From Liolophura sinensis (Eukaryota; Mollusca; Polyplacophora; Chitonida; Chitonidae), in NCBI RefSeq assembly GCF_032854445.1, contig NC_088304.1, positions 18,699,850 to 18,763,849 of the forward strand: DNA of 64,000 bases. The letters are read 5' to 3'. Positions 24,108-35,413 of the stretch are shown here, piece after piece. The first letter of the stretch is position 1; each line of letters opens with the position of its first letter. Below the pieces are notes generated by a model. That model was not told the DNA's origin. It saw only the letters and a program-made list of their open reading frames with translations, and did no database searches. The translations under genes were made by a program, and so were the position numbers.

Positions 24108-24557
24108 GTTAACAAAATCTTTCCAGTTCGTCCAAGTCTCTCTATATTGTTAAAATATATGGATGCATAAATAAATCTTAAAAGATGTGCTGTGGAGATG
24201 CTACCATCTTTGAATATATTAAGTATAGCACAAGTACACGTTGTTTACTTTAACTTAGAAGAAAGATAAGAAAATGGAGACTCAATATATGCGCCAAAAT
24301 GTGTTTCAAAAATGGGAAATTTCAGCCTATATATAGAGTTAACAAAATCTTTCCAGTTCGTCCAAGTCTCTCTATATTGTTAAAATATATGGATGCATAA
24401 ATAAATCTTAAAAGATGTGCCATGGAGATGCTACCATCTTTGAATATATTACGTATTGCGTAAGTAAACGTTGTTTACTTTAACTTAGAAGAAAGATAAG
24501 AAAATGGAGAATCAAAATATGCACCAAAATGTGTTTCAAAAATGGCAAATTTCAGCC
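24108..24557. repeat. Direct tandem duplication, 220 bp x 2 (period 230)
   Basis: Both copies begin GTTAACAAAATCTTTCCAGT and end AAATTTCAGCC (24108-24327 and 24338-24557), with a few substitutions and a 10-bp spacer. No coding content is seen. Confidence 0.92.
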
Positions 24558-26689
24558 ATGAGTGGATTCAGTATCTAAAACACAACAGATGCTAAGATCT
24601 TTAATCCTGAATGTAAAAACAAACGCTAAAAGTAAAAACATGAACTCTGGATGTAAAATCCTAAAAATCATTTCTAAATGTAGCAGTAAATTCATTTCTT
24701 CTCGTCCAGAGTTACCTGATGTGTCCAAAAAAAAATTTGATAAAAATAATGTTATTCCATGAGCAAAAATCATCAAAAAAATCATCAGCAAAAAAAATTC
24801 AAAACTTCAACACAGGCGCTGAACACATCATTCATTGGGATTCTGTCAAACTGCTAAATTTTTTTTTCATGTACTACATGTATTTACTTAATTGTGCCTT
24901 ATTTAATATAAAACTTTAATACAAAGTTGTATGGTCTTTGCGGTATAGCAAATATATCTGTTGTTCATACCTTAAATGTTTTTGACTGTGTGTGTTTACT
25001 TGTTTTGGTTTGGGTTTAGTAATAGCTGTATTTGTTTATAAAATTACCAGGTAAGCTTGGAAATGGTCATTTCTGGATGATTTTCATATCAAAATTCAGT
25101 AAATGTATTAATTGTGATGTATTTCCATTTCATTTTCTGTGCATTTTATGAATTTTACCTTGGCATACTCATAAAAATTACACCTTTCCTGGTCATTTGT
25201 GAATCCTCTCATTACATATACATTCATAGTCTGCGATCCTGGCTCTAAGCATACAGTCGTCTGCCGTCAAAATCATTTCTACATTCGTATTATTACAATA
25301 AAAAAACACTACACTGCTGTTCACGCCTGTAAGTGTTTACCTGTTTAGGCATTTATCTATCTTGTTTTCAAAAGGTTTCTTTGGTTTTATCTCACTGCCT
25401 GGGGAAAGAAGCTCCTTTGTTTCTCAGCTTGAACTACTTCCCAGATTACTATTTTGGGCGGAAGACAACGCAGCCAAGTTGGGGCTCGAAACTACAGGTT
25501 AAAATCAGAGCACAAGAATGTAACAGTTCCTTTCGATCAGCTGGTAACTCCTCATAAAATGATTAACTTAGACGAAATAGTAAATTTTCTTAAGAATCAA
25601 AATAAGTCTACAGACACAGAAGTCAGCTTAGGCAATAAACAGGATGAGAAAAAATGTCAATGTAGAAAATGTAGAAAATCCACATAATAATTTCGTCTCA
25701 AAACACATTAGTCAGACAGCCATGGCAAAACTGGCTTTAGATTGTTCTTGCTCTGTTTTTAAAAGCCTTTACGTTCGAGGGCAATGAAGGCAAAAAAATA
25801 TGCCGTACAACTTCATTCCAAACCATCCTGCCAGTGTCCCTTGAGAACTCATTGCTAACATATTATAGCTTTTAAAATGAGTGTAGGTGATAAAACTGTA
25901 ACAACTAAGTCAAACCAGGTGACCTTACGTCAGCTAACAAGAAACAGCTGGAAAAAAAAAAACATGATAAAACCCCCGGAAGAAAGCCTCGGCCTTGTAA
26001 TAGTGACAAGTCCATAGTGCCTGCGCCAGATTCAAGAGAAGGCAGAAGATTTGATTTCGAACGTACTTCCAGACAATTATTAAGACCGCGGTCAGGGTCT
26101 TAAGTAAAATTGTGACAGGGATGGTCACCGTCATTTATCTTCATTCCATGTGTAACACAGATAGGAAAACTCTCCAAGGCGTTCTCAGAAACAACAGACA
26201 TTTATTATACATAACAACATGGGAGTGACCAGACTCTGAGGTCCTTACAGGTCAACTGTTCACATCAATCACGCTGGAGCTTTCCACTTGGTAACAAGTA
26301 TAAAAGATGACAATCTATGGACTGTAAACTGAGAGACCCGAAAACTATCCCTGAATGTGTACAGATGCCGGTATCCGCTGTAGACGACCAAAACAGAAAC
26401 AATTTCAACGTAAAATTACCTGAAATACAACAACAAATAAAAGGAATGGATTGTGTATTATTTGGCTTGGCAAATATGGTTGAATTTTGTTTCCTTAGAT
26501 ATGTTGGATATGTCGCTTATTTTTACCACCCTTTTTAATTACACATCATATGATTAGTTGCATCGAAAACAGTAGGTTTGAGTCATTTCTAAAATTAGAA
26601 ATCATTGATTCACATTTCAAGCCAACACAGCATACGGTTAAAATCTCGAGCCTTTGCAGCTGTCGGAGACCAGATTGTGCTGAAAATAT
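24558..26689. other. No gene recognised; one short lysine-rich open frame
   Basis: A frame at 25454-25687 (+) encodes a 77-residue Lys/Cys-rich peptide ending in QCRKCRKST. It has no recognised family and no splice context, and could be a TE remnant. The remainder is AT-rich and featureless to me. Confidence 0.35.
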
Positions 26690-28120
26690 GACAGGACGCG
26701 ATGGGAGATCTGGATCTAAAATCTGCAGGATGCGATGCGAGATCTGGTTCTAAAATCTGCAGGACGCGATGGGAGATCTGGATCTAAAATCTGCAGGATA
26801 CGATGCGAGATCTGGGTCTAAAATCTGCAGGATGCGATGGGACATCTGGATCTAAAATCTGCAGGACGCGATGGGAGATCTGGATCTAAAATCTGCAGGA
26901 TGCGATGGGAGATCTGGATCTAAAATCTGCAGGACGTGATGGGAGATCTGGATCTAAAATCTGCAGGACGCGATGGGAGATCTGGATCTAAAATCTGCAG
27001 GACGCAATGGGAGATCTGGATCTAAAATCTGCAGGATGCGATGGGAGATCTGGATCTAAAATCTGCAGGACGTGATGGGAGATCTGGATCTAAAATCTGC
27101 AGGATGCGATGGGAGATCTGGATCTAAAATCTGCAGGACGTGATGGGAGATCTGGATCTAAAATCTGCAGGATGCGATGGGAGATCTGGATCTAAAATCT
27201 GCAGCTGTCGCACACGGGATTGTGCTAAGAACATAAGAGGATGCGATGAGAGATCTGGATCCAAAATCTGCAGCTGACGCAGACCGAATTGTGTTGAGAA
27301 TATGACAGGATGCCATGGGAGATCTGGATCTAAAATCTGCAGGATGCGATGGGAAATCTGGATCTAAAATCTGCAGGATGTGATGGGAAATCTGGATCTA
27401 AAATCTGCAGGATGCGATGGGAGATCTGGATCTAAAATCTGCAACTGTCGCACACAGGATTGTGCTGAGAACATGACAGGATGCCATGGGAGATCTGGAT
27501 CTAAAATCTGCAGGATGCGATGGGAGATCTGGATCTAAAATCTGCAGCTGTAGCAGATCGGATTGTGCTGAGAACATAAGAGGATGCCACGGGAGATCTG
27601 GATCTAAAATCCACAGTTGTCGCAGACCGGATTGTGCTCGGAAGAGGATGCGATGGGAGATCTGGATCTAAAATCTGCAGCTGTAGCAGATCGATTGTGC
27701 TGAGAATATGACAAGATGCCATGGGAGATCTGGATCTAAAATCTGCAGCTGTCGCACACAGGATTGTGCCGAGAACATGACAGGATGTGATGGGAGATCT
27801 GGATCTAAAATCTGCAGGATGCGATGGGAGATCTGGATCTAAAATCTGCAGCTCTCTCAGATCGGATTGTGCTGAGAACATAAGAGGATGCCACGGGAGA
27901 TCTGGATCTAAAATCCACAGTTGTCGCAGACTGGATTGTGCTCGGAAGAGGATGCGATGGGAGATCTGGATCTAAAATCTGCAGCTGTAGCAGATAGGAT
28001 TGTGCTGAGAATATGACAAGATGCCATGGGAGATCTGGATCTAAAATCTGCAGCTGTCGCAAACTGGACTGTGCTGAGAATATGACAGGATGCGATGGGA
28101 GATCTGGATCTAAAATCTGT
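26690..28120. repeat. Composite minisatellite, 34-bp unit with an alternating longer unit
   Basis: The basic unit is GGATGCGATGGGAGATCTGG followed by ATCTAAAATCTGCA. From about 27200 onward it alternates with a second block (AGCTGTCGCAGACCGGATTG, TGCTGAGAATATGAC), giving a higher-order pattern. Frames read in it (such as GRSGSKI repeats) are by-products. Confidence 0.94.
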
Positions 28121-28816
28121 AATGTTTGGCGACATTTGACGTGCACCAAATTAAACTCAAACGGAATTCCTCATAAGTAGTTTTGCAAAGAGCATATGTG
28201 TGGAAGTGTTGACCAATAAATCCAAATACATCTGATTAAATGTTTCTGTCAAAAATAAACCGCAAGAATAAGATGAAAATAAATCAAAATTACCTTTTTC
28301 TATGTATGGACATCTACATGTTATATAGAAGGGTATCAGTATGAAAAAATTAAATGATTATTTAAATAATAATTATAGTTAACATTTAGTAATTTTAGGT
28401 AGGACAATGTGGCTAGCAGAAGATTTGGGGTCGGGGTGGGGGAGGGAGATTCAGTAGCTTGAGAATCGTTAATACTTGGCTTATATACTTCTCAGCTGGT
28501 GCCGTTTCTGATCACCTGATCAAATGCTAAATGACTTGGGTATTTAAGCAGCGCAACACCTACCCCTTTCACGCCCCTCCCACTAGTACACACTGCCAAT
28601 AAGCACAGAGACTTGGGCCAGAAAAATAAAATAGTCTAATGATAGTATTTTTTATCATTTCAGTCAAGCATTAATACAGAGTTCCTTGCCAACATATCTA
28701 TCTCTTTGAAAGTATTTTAATAAAAGTTCATTGATAAGATAGCAAAGATAGTCAAGTTATTTAAAGAAACAAAAAAGACAAACTTAGATTTACTGGCCGA
28801 ATAAATTGTGCTGTTT
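28121..28816. other. No gene recognised
   Basis: AT-rich DNA with a G-rich patch (GGGGTCGGGGTGGGGGAGGG, near 28428-28447). Nothing else is identifiable. Confidence 0.4.
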
Positions 28817-29013
28817 TTATTTATTAATTTGATTGGTCTTTTACGCCATAATCAAGAACATTTCACTCATATGACGGAGCCCAGCAGAAACCCACGACCA
28901 TCTACAAGTTGCTGGCAGATCTGTCCACACACGAACAAGCAAGAACCCAGCATGAGCCAGACTTGAACTCACAGTGACCGCACTGGTGAGAGGCTCCAGG
29001 GTCACCGCGCCGC
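28817..29013 (-). mobile_element. SINE family A, diverged
   Basis: Tail TTTATTAATTTGATTGGTCT, then the central block with a gap, then GCATGAGCCAGACTTGAACT and CACAGTGACCGCACTGGTGA. Confidence 0.78.
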
Positions 29014-29817
29014 ATTGAGTCAGAAAGAAAAAAAATAAACAATTAGATTATTTATAGCAACATATTGCTATTTAAATAAATTTCATAGAAACAGAATAAA
29101 ATTTCAACTAGTGATCAGTTCACTTTCCCATATCAAAAGTCACGGTCTTCTACAATAAAAAGTATGTTTTGCATAATAAACCAATATATCCACTTTAGCC
29201 CAGTCTTTTACAACAGTGGTTTCTCCATATACACATTACAGTATTGCTCATAGTTTGCCTTGTATTTAGGATTAACTTACAAAGGAACCTATTTTCAGTC
29301 ATTTAAGTCAATGTTTCAGTGTAAAAAGTATTCTATGCATTTCATTTGTTTGTCCATATTTAGCAGGCTGTAATATACTCTGGTGCTGTACCTATCCACA
29401 CTGCTTCTCACATAGTGTAACTTTTCAAAAACGTCAATATATTTCGCCTGTAATACACACTTTGCAAGTTATTTTAAAACACAATTTCATGTACGTCATA
29501 AAATATAATAAAATGACTACCTCCAATAAAGTCCCTTAAATATAAACACTGAAACATTATTTGCCACAAAATCACCAAAATCAACAATATCAGTCACACT
29601 TGTTTTTCAAGTTAAAAATGCCTACATATACAGCTAAATGACAGGCACACTTGATACCTGATCCCAACTGCAGTTGGAATACTATGTAGAAATTTAAGGT
29701 GTTCTTGTTTATATATATATATATTAATTATTATCTTTTAATACTTCGCGTGTCAAGTCCGTAATTTGCGAAAATAAAGAAACATTCATCATAAATTTAT
29801 CCAATAACCGTATTCAT
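29014..29817. other. No gene recognised
   Basis: AT-rich flank of the foldback element and LTR retrotransposon. A (TA)n run lies near 29711-29723. Confidence 0.4.
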
Positions 29818-29934
29818 GGTCTTTGTGTTTGTCTTTTAATGTCTGCATAATTATATGATTAATACATTCATATATCAGAAGACATTATGACTGTCATATA
29901 AATATGAAGACACTGAAAGACAAACACAAAGGCC
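29818..29934. mobile_element. Small foldback (MITE-like) element
   Basis: Two 27-bp arms, 29818-29844 (GGTCTTTGTGTTTGTCTTTT...) and 29908-29934 (...AAAGACAAACACAAAGGCC), are inverted repeats matching at about 24 of 27 positions around an AT-rich centre. The flanks (29769-29817 and 30012-30058) also resemble one another as direct repeats. The transposon superfamily is not determinable. Confidence 0.6.
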
Positions 29935-30125
29935 ACTATTCTACAAAATGTCTGACTATATACAGGCTGATAAATGGATCAAGTAAAACTAAGTAAAACT
30001 TGGACTGTGAAAATGAAGAAACTTTCATTTTGAATTTATTCAATCACCATAATTTACTGTTTGATGGTTATTGCACCCTACACATGCCTAATATTTAATA
30101 TTATCCCTGAAGTCAAATATGTAAT

Positions 30126-30330
30126 TGTAATATATCACGTCTTGTGACGTATCAGTGACGTATCACTTTGCATACTGATGTACATGCCACGCGGTCTTCT
30201 CTGAATAAAGCAGTGCGGCTTGGGGCCTTCAACGATGAAGACGTGTTGTCTTATCTTTCTCTGGTGTATTACTGTGCTAGACTATAGAATGGCGTGAAGT
30301 CTTTCTAGTACGGTAGATCAATATACAAAA
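30126..30330 (+). repeat. 5' LTR
   Basis: 205 bp, starting TGTAATATATCACGTC and ending CAATATACAAAA. It contains GAATAAAG as a likely polyadenylation signal and a tandem GTGACGTATC motif. Confidence 0.93.
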
Positions 30331-30368
30331 CTGGCGACGAGACGAAACGTACCTACGTATAAGGGAAA

Positions 30369-33314
30369 ATGGCAGTTTTCGGGAATCTAGGAGTTTTTGA
30401 TGAGAGTGTTGAACTTTTTGAAGATTACACGGACAGATGCGACGCTTTTATGGCAGCGAACGCCATCGAAAACGAGAGGAAGGCAAATTTATTCCTATCG
30501 CTCATCGGTCCAGAAGCATACAAACTTCTCAAAAACTTGTGTAGTCCAGACGCCCCTAGAACGAAAACGTACCAGGAACTGAAGGACCTCTTGAAAGAAC
30601 ATTATGCGCCCACTCCAAATGTAATGGCAGAAAGATTTCGGTTTGACAGAGTGTCGAAACAAGGTGACAAGGAATCAGTGGCAGACTTTATTGTCCGTCT
30701 GAAGAAATTGGCTTCTACTTGTGATTACGGCAATTTTCTAGGCGATGCCTTACGAGACAAGCTAGTTTCGGGACTGAATCAGAAGATGTCACGTACTCAG
30801 ACACATCTACTATCTGTGCGAAATCTTACATTTGACGAAGCAAGAAGGAAATGCCTAGCGGACGAATTAGCGAATGCCGCTAATCGAGAGAGCATGAACG
30901 ACGGCACGGCGGAGATGAACCGACTGTTCCCCGGGAGGAGAGGCGGACGTCGAGGCAGAGAACGCGGTCGTGACCAAGCACACCGTAGTACATCCGGCGA
31001 TGGCTGCAAATGCTGTGGTGGGAGAAACCATAGTACTGGAGAATGTCGACTGAGAGACGCTGAGTGTTATGGGTGTAGACAGCGAGGACATATCAAGGCC
31101 ATGTGTCCGAAAAGTGATAACACAAATTCTAACAGTGGTGGAAATACCGGCAGCAGAGGTACAAGAGGCGGTCGTGGACATTCGCAAAGTAAGTTCAAAT
31201 CAAGAAATTCAGCGAAATACGTGGACATTTCAAATGATGCTGAAGAGTCAAGAGACAGTAATTCTGAATTTGATCATGATGAATTTGGACTCTACGGTAA
31301 TTATAATGTAAATCAAACTCAAAGCATGAAACCTATTAAAGTAGATATTACTGTAGGACATTCTAACATACAAATGGAGCTTGATACAGGAGCCTCACGC
31401 TCGACTGTATCTGAAACATTGTATAAAAGTTGTTTAACAATGTTCCCGCTCAGAAATGTAAACATCACATTGCGTAGTTATACAAATGCACCTGTACCTA
31501 TTTTGGGAGAAATTAGAGTGCCTGTAAAGTACGAGGAAAACCCACTTGTAGAACTTGACTTGATTGTTGTAAAAGGTCAGAAACCATGTTTATTGGGTAG
31601 AGATTGGTTAAAACATATCAAATTGGATTGGCAAAGTATTTTCACTGTAAATGAAGTTGGTCTAACAAAGAAGTTACCTAAACATGTACCGCAGTCTGAT
31701 GATTTTTCTGATTGTTTCAATGAGCTGTTACGACAGAACAGTGTACTGTTTACGTATGAAGGTAATGGTATTAAAGGTTTTAAAGCATCATTGGCATTGA
31801 AAGATAATGTTAAACCAGTATATCAGAAGGCTAGACCTGTACCATATTCTTTGCTTGGAGATGTTGAAAAAGAATATGACCGATTGATTGAATCAGAGAT
31901 TTTGTATCCAGTTGACAGTTGTGAATGGGCTTCACCGACAGTCCATGTTGTGAAACCTAATAAGTCTATTAGAGTGTGTGGTGATTATAAAGCAGTTAAT
32001 GAATTGATTAAAGATGATGGATATAAATTACCAAATACTCAAGATCTGTTTGCTAAGATATCCCAGTATGGTTCACAGCCAAAAGTGTTTTCAAAACTAG
32101 ATTTGACTAGTGCATTTAATCAGCTTTATTTAGATGATGAATCTGCTAAGTTGCTTGTGTTAAATACTCACAAAGGATTGTTAGCAACTAAACGGTTATG
32201 TTTTGGTGTCAAAACAGCGCCTTCCATTTTTCAGGCTACTATGGATAAAATATTGTCAAATATTGATCACGTGCTATGTTACATGGATGATATATTTGTA
32301 GCAACTGAAACTGAGAAAGAGCATTTTGTTGTGTTAGAGAAAGTATTTTCTAGATTGAGGAAACACAATGTCAAGTTAAATGGAGAAAAATGTGAATTTT
32401 TCAAAGAAAGTGTGACATTTTTGGGTCATAAGCTGTGTGCTGAGGGTATAAAACCATTGCAAAGCAAGACAGATGCAATTAGAAATGCACCTAGACCACA
32501 GAATGTGTCAGAACTTAAATCATTTCTTGGAATGTTGAATTACTATGGTAAATTTGTACCAAATCTGTCATCAAATTTACATGCTTTGTATTCGTTACTT
32601 AACAAGTCAGTAATGTGGAAATGGACTAAAAAGTGTGAAAAGTCTGAGAGTATTCAAAGTAGAATAGCCCATGTTCTGTCATGTTACAGAAATACTCCTC
32701 ACACTACGACTGGTATTACGCCAGCTGAGTTGTTTCTGAAGCGAACGCCGCGAACTAGGTTGTCTTTGTTAAAGCCTAACTTACAAAGAAAGGTAGAAAG
32801 AAAACAGACAGCTAGCAAATTTCATCACGATGGTTTGAATCCCACTGTACGTAAATTTGATTTGTATCAGCATGTACGGGTAAGAAATATCAGGGGAGGA
32901 AAGGTAAAATGGATCCCCGGTACCATTGTTGCAATTAAAGGTCCTCACACTTATATTGTGCGAGTTCCAGGTAATAACAAACGCTATGTTCATGCTGATC
33001 ATCTTATTTGTGATGACTCTGTAAATGTTAAATCTGATCAAAATCCAAATGATGTATTACTAGGGAAGGATACATGTGTTGCACCAAATAATCCAAGCAT
33101 TGTCAGAAATCCACATGTAAATGATCCGAGTGTACAAACTAATGTGCCAAGTCCAATAAAGGAAGCAGTAGCTTTACCTGAATCTACTAAATGTACACCG
33201 AAAGTTTTTGATCAAGATTGTAAACCTGATGACACTGTGTCATGTGATTCTCCTGTGTTTATTCCTCGAAGGTCTGGTAGAGTAAGTAGACCTCCACGAA
33301 GACTTGATTTGTAA
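30369..33314 (+). CDS. Gag-Pol-like reading frame of the LTR element
   Basis: 981 codons in one frame. In order: a retroviral-type gag segment (residues ~1-200); an Arg/Gly-rich stretch and a zinc knuckle CYGCRQRGHIKAMC; an aspartic protease signature LDTGAS; reverse transcriptase with the YMDD box inside LCYMDDIFVATE; and an integrase C-terminal-like region with basic and Ser/Pro-rich sequence. A single gag-pol frame without an obvious shift occurs in several Ty3 lineages. Judged a fossil copy that is not complete; see the element entry. Confidence 0.85.
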   Translation: MAVFGNLGVFDESVELFEDYTDRCDAFMAANAIENERKANLFLSLIGPEAYKLLKNLCSPDAPRTKTYQELKDLLKEHYAPTPNVMAERFRFDRVSKQGDKESVADFIVRLKKLASTCDYGNFLGDALRDKLVSGLNQKMSRTQTHLLSVRNLTFDEARRKCLADELANAANRESMNDGTAEMNRLFPGRRGGRRGRERGRDQAHRSTSGDGCKCCGGRNHSTGECRLRDAECYGCRQRGHIKAMCPKSDNTNSNSGGNTGSRGTRGGRGHSQSKFKSRNSAKYVDISNDAEESRDSNSEFDHDEFGLYGNYNVNQTQSMKPIKVDITVGHSNIQMELDTGASRSTVSETLYKSCLTMFPLRNVNITLRSYTNAPVPILGEIRVPVKYEENPLVELDLIVVKGQKPCLLGRDWLKHIKLDWQSIFTVNEVGLTKKLPKHVPQSDDFSDCFNELLRQNSVLFTYEGNGIKGFKASLALKDNVKPVYQKARPVPYSLLGDVEKEYDRLIESEILYPVDSCEWASPTVHVVKPNKSIRVCGDYKAVNELIKDDGYKLPNTQDLFAKISQYGSQPKVFSKLDLTSAFNQLYLDDESAKLLVLNTHKGLLATKRLCFGVKTAPSIFQATMDKILSNIDHVLCYMDDIFVATETEKEHFVVLEKVFSRLRKHNVKLNGEKCEFFKESVTFLGHKLCAEGIKPLQSKTDAIRNAPRPQNVSELKSFLGMLNYYGKFVPNLSSNLHALYSLLNKSVMWKWTKKCEKSESIQSRIAHVLSCYRNTPHTTTGITPAELFLKRTPRTRLSLLKPNLQRKVERKQTASKFHHDGLNPTVRKFDLYQHVRVRNIRGGKVKWIPGTIVAIKGPHTYIVRVPGNNKRYVHADHLICDDSVNVKSDQNPNDVLLGKDTCVAPNNPSIVRNPHVNDPSVQTNVPSPIKEAVALPESTKCTPKVFDQDCKPDDTVSCDSPVFIPRRSGRVSRPPRRLDL

Positions 33315-33564
33315 TATGTATTCAGTGCTGCAGCTGTTCTAAAGTTCTAGATACATATGTACTCAGATTTTATGTCTTGGTTGTTGACTGTTTTTTTTTA
33401 GAGCAAACTTGTGACATTGTTTTAATGTTGGTGTCATAAAATGTATCTAAGTAAAATGAAACATTGTTGTAAGAAACAAAATGTTACAAGGTTTAAAGAA
33501 GTTAAAAGTTAATTGAAACTTTGTTAATGTTCTCAAGGTTACTTCGCATCTAAAAAGGGAGGAG

Positions 33565-33769
33565 TGTAATATATCACGTCTTGTGACGTATCAGTGACGT
33601 ATCACTTTGCATACTGATGTACATGCCACGCGGTCTTCTCTGAATAAAGCAGTGCGGCTTGGGGCCTTCAACGATGAAGACGTGTTGTCTTATCTTTCTC
33701 TGGTGTATTACTGTGCTAGACTATAGAATGGCGTGAAGTCTTTCTAGTACGGTAGATCAATATACAAAA
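33565..33769 (+). repeat. 3' LTR
   Basis: Same 205-bp sequence as 30126-30330; no differences were noticed when the two were read side by side. Confidence 0.93.
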
Positions 33770-33774
33770 GTAAT

Positions 33775-35176
33775 TGCCACATTATTCCTGCTTAATATAT
33801 TGGCCGTTTCATTCAGTTTCCGTCTTCGTCAACGATCCGATCCTGTTTTTAATATTGATCGCCGGCCGCGAGCCAGAGATAGCGGCATCAGTCTTTAGAA
33901 ATTGGGCGATTTCTCGGCAGGTAATGGTCCAATTTTAACACAGAAGGCATGTATAAACAGGCTAAGTCAATCTACGCACGGGGTTTTATATCGATTTGCC
34001 CCGTTGTTATACCCTAAATTTGACAGGCCGTTACGTAGGGCGTCTGTTACTTTAGGCCGTCCCGAATAGCCAGAAGGACTACTGAGGATGTAGAGGATGA
34101 CTTACCTTTCATACGGGATCGATCGATTTTAGAAGTTCCATGACTAATAGCTCGACAAAACAAAACACTGTCTCACATTAGAGAGTTCCTTGTCAGAGAA
34201 AATGTTGGCACATCACTTCTCAGTTGGGACACTTTCGTTTTGCCCTCTGCACCACATGGCCACTGGAGAGCTCGTGAAAGGGGCATAATTCTACTGCTAC
34301 TTAGCCCAATAATGAGATCCAAATGCCACTGGAAAGTATGTTGGCAGGTACAGACCACAGTATGCCTTCAGTAATGTCAAGGGCGATAGAGTGAAGGGCT
34401 TGAAGTTGCGATGTGAATGGGCGAAGTTTCCATGCAAAGAGGCGATGAGACGATAATCCAAGGTTGCGATGCTAAGAGGCGAAGTTGCGATGGAACGAAT
34501 ATGCGAAGTTGTGATGCTTCAATATTTGATGTTATTGTAGGCATGCTGTGGCTCTTATCAGCCATCTGAGGTAAAGTCATAAATGTATACGCACTGGGCA
34601 CGACGCTGAGTCCATGCTCGATTAGCCTATATACATGTCGTGCTGTCTGACACACTCGCTACAGAAAGGTCATTGGCTCAAACCCTTACAGGTTCGCCCC
34701 GTCTCATTTTCCGTTTGGGATCTGTACGTCGGCTATATATATATATGGTCCAACGAACAAAAACTGCCTTTTCATAGTTCTGATCCGGGATTACTCCCAT
34801 TTCTGAATTAACACAGAGTCTTATCCCATAAGTCTTTTCAATAACCATTTTGTATAACCCGGATAAAAAACACACACACACAATGCGGATCAATTTATGC
34901 AATCATAGGCCTAATGCAAATTTGCCATGATAGGTGGTAAAAAAAGAATCAGGTCTTCTTTCGCTGGCTTTAAAGGAAATCTCAGACTCCTGATGGTATT
35001 TTATGGTGACTTACTAGGAACGTCTATTTTGGTGGACGGCTGGTATTACAAATATTTGTTTTCACGCCTAGATTAGTATAAATTTTACATATGCACGTTG
35101 TTTACATTATTTGAGCGCGTGGACTCAAGCACAAAGAAAGACCAAACAACGAATAATGTGTTGCTATTTCGATTTG
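33775..35176. other. No gene recognised
   Basis: Mixed-composition intergenic DNA. Around 35010-35110 is a stretch (GACGGCTGGTATTACAAATA) with loose similarity to 49930-49985 and 50520-50560, perhaps an old dispersed repeat. Confidence 0.4.
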
Positions 35177-35182
35177 TTTATT
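35177..35182 (-). promoter_or_regulatory. Likely polyadenylation signal of GH86-A
   Basis: AATAAA on the minus strand, about 230 nt beyond the stop codon of GH86-A. Confidence 0.5.
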
Positions 35183-35413
35183 CTTTTTTCCATTGAATTC
35201 GTTGAGGATACACAACGAATTGCCATTGAGAAATACCACAGAAGTTAACTATACTCTCATTTTTTTTTTTTTTAAATCTTTCTGAGTGCAGGAAAAAGAA
35301 TGTTTAATTTGGTCATAATCTAACAGCATTCAGTCTGTGTGATTTAGGCCGCGCTTGCGTACCACAAATGTCAGGAGACTCGTGCTTTGGGCCTTTATCG
35401 CACGATCTGATGG

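Larger units (their letters stand above)
30126..33769 (+). mobile_element. Ty3/gypsy-type LTR retrotransposon, young, incomplete
   Basis: Bounded by 205-bp direct LTRs and a 5-bp target duplication GTAAT (30121-30125 and 33770-33774). A primer-binding-site-like CTGGCGACGAGA follows the 5' LTR, and a purine tract AAAAAGGGAGGAG precedes the 3' LTR. One long frame carries gag, protease and reverse transcriptase parts and an integrase-like C-terminal part. At 3.6 kb it is shorter than is usual for the family, and pol does not show every usual domain, so I judge it broken by about one major change and non-autonomous. The LTRs look identical by eye, pointing to a recent insertion. No envelope-like frame is seen. 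Confidence 0.9.

Noticed and set aside
27501-28149. Minus-strand frames with FRSRSP repeats resembling an SR protein
   Set aside because: By-product of the 34-bp array; periodic at exactly the repeat length in several frames.
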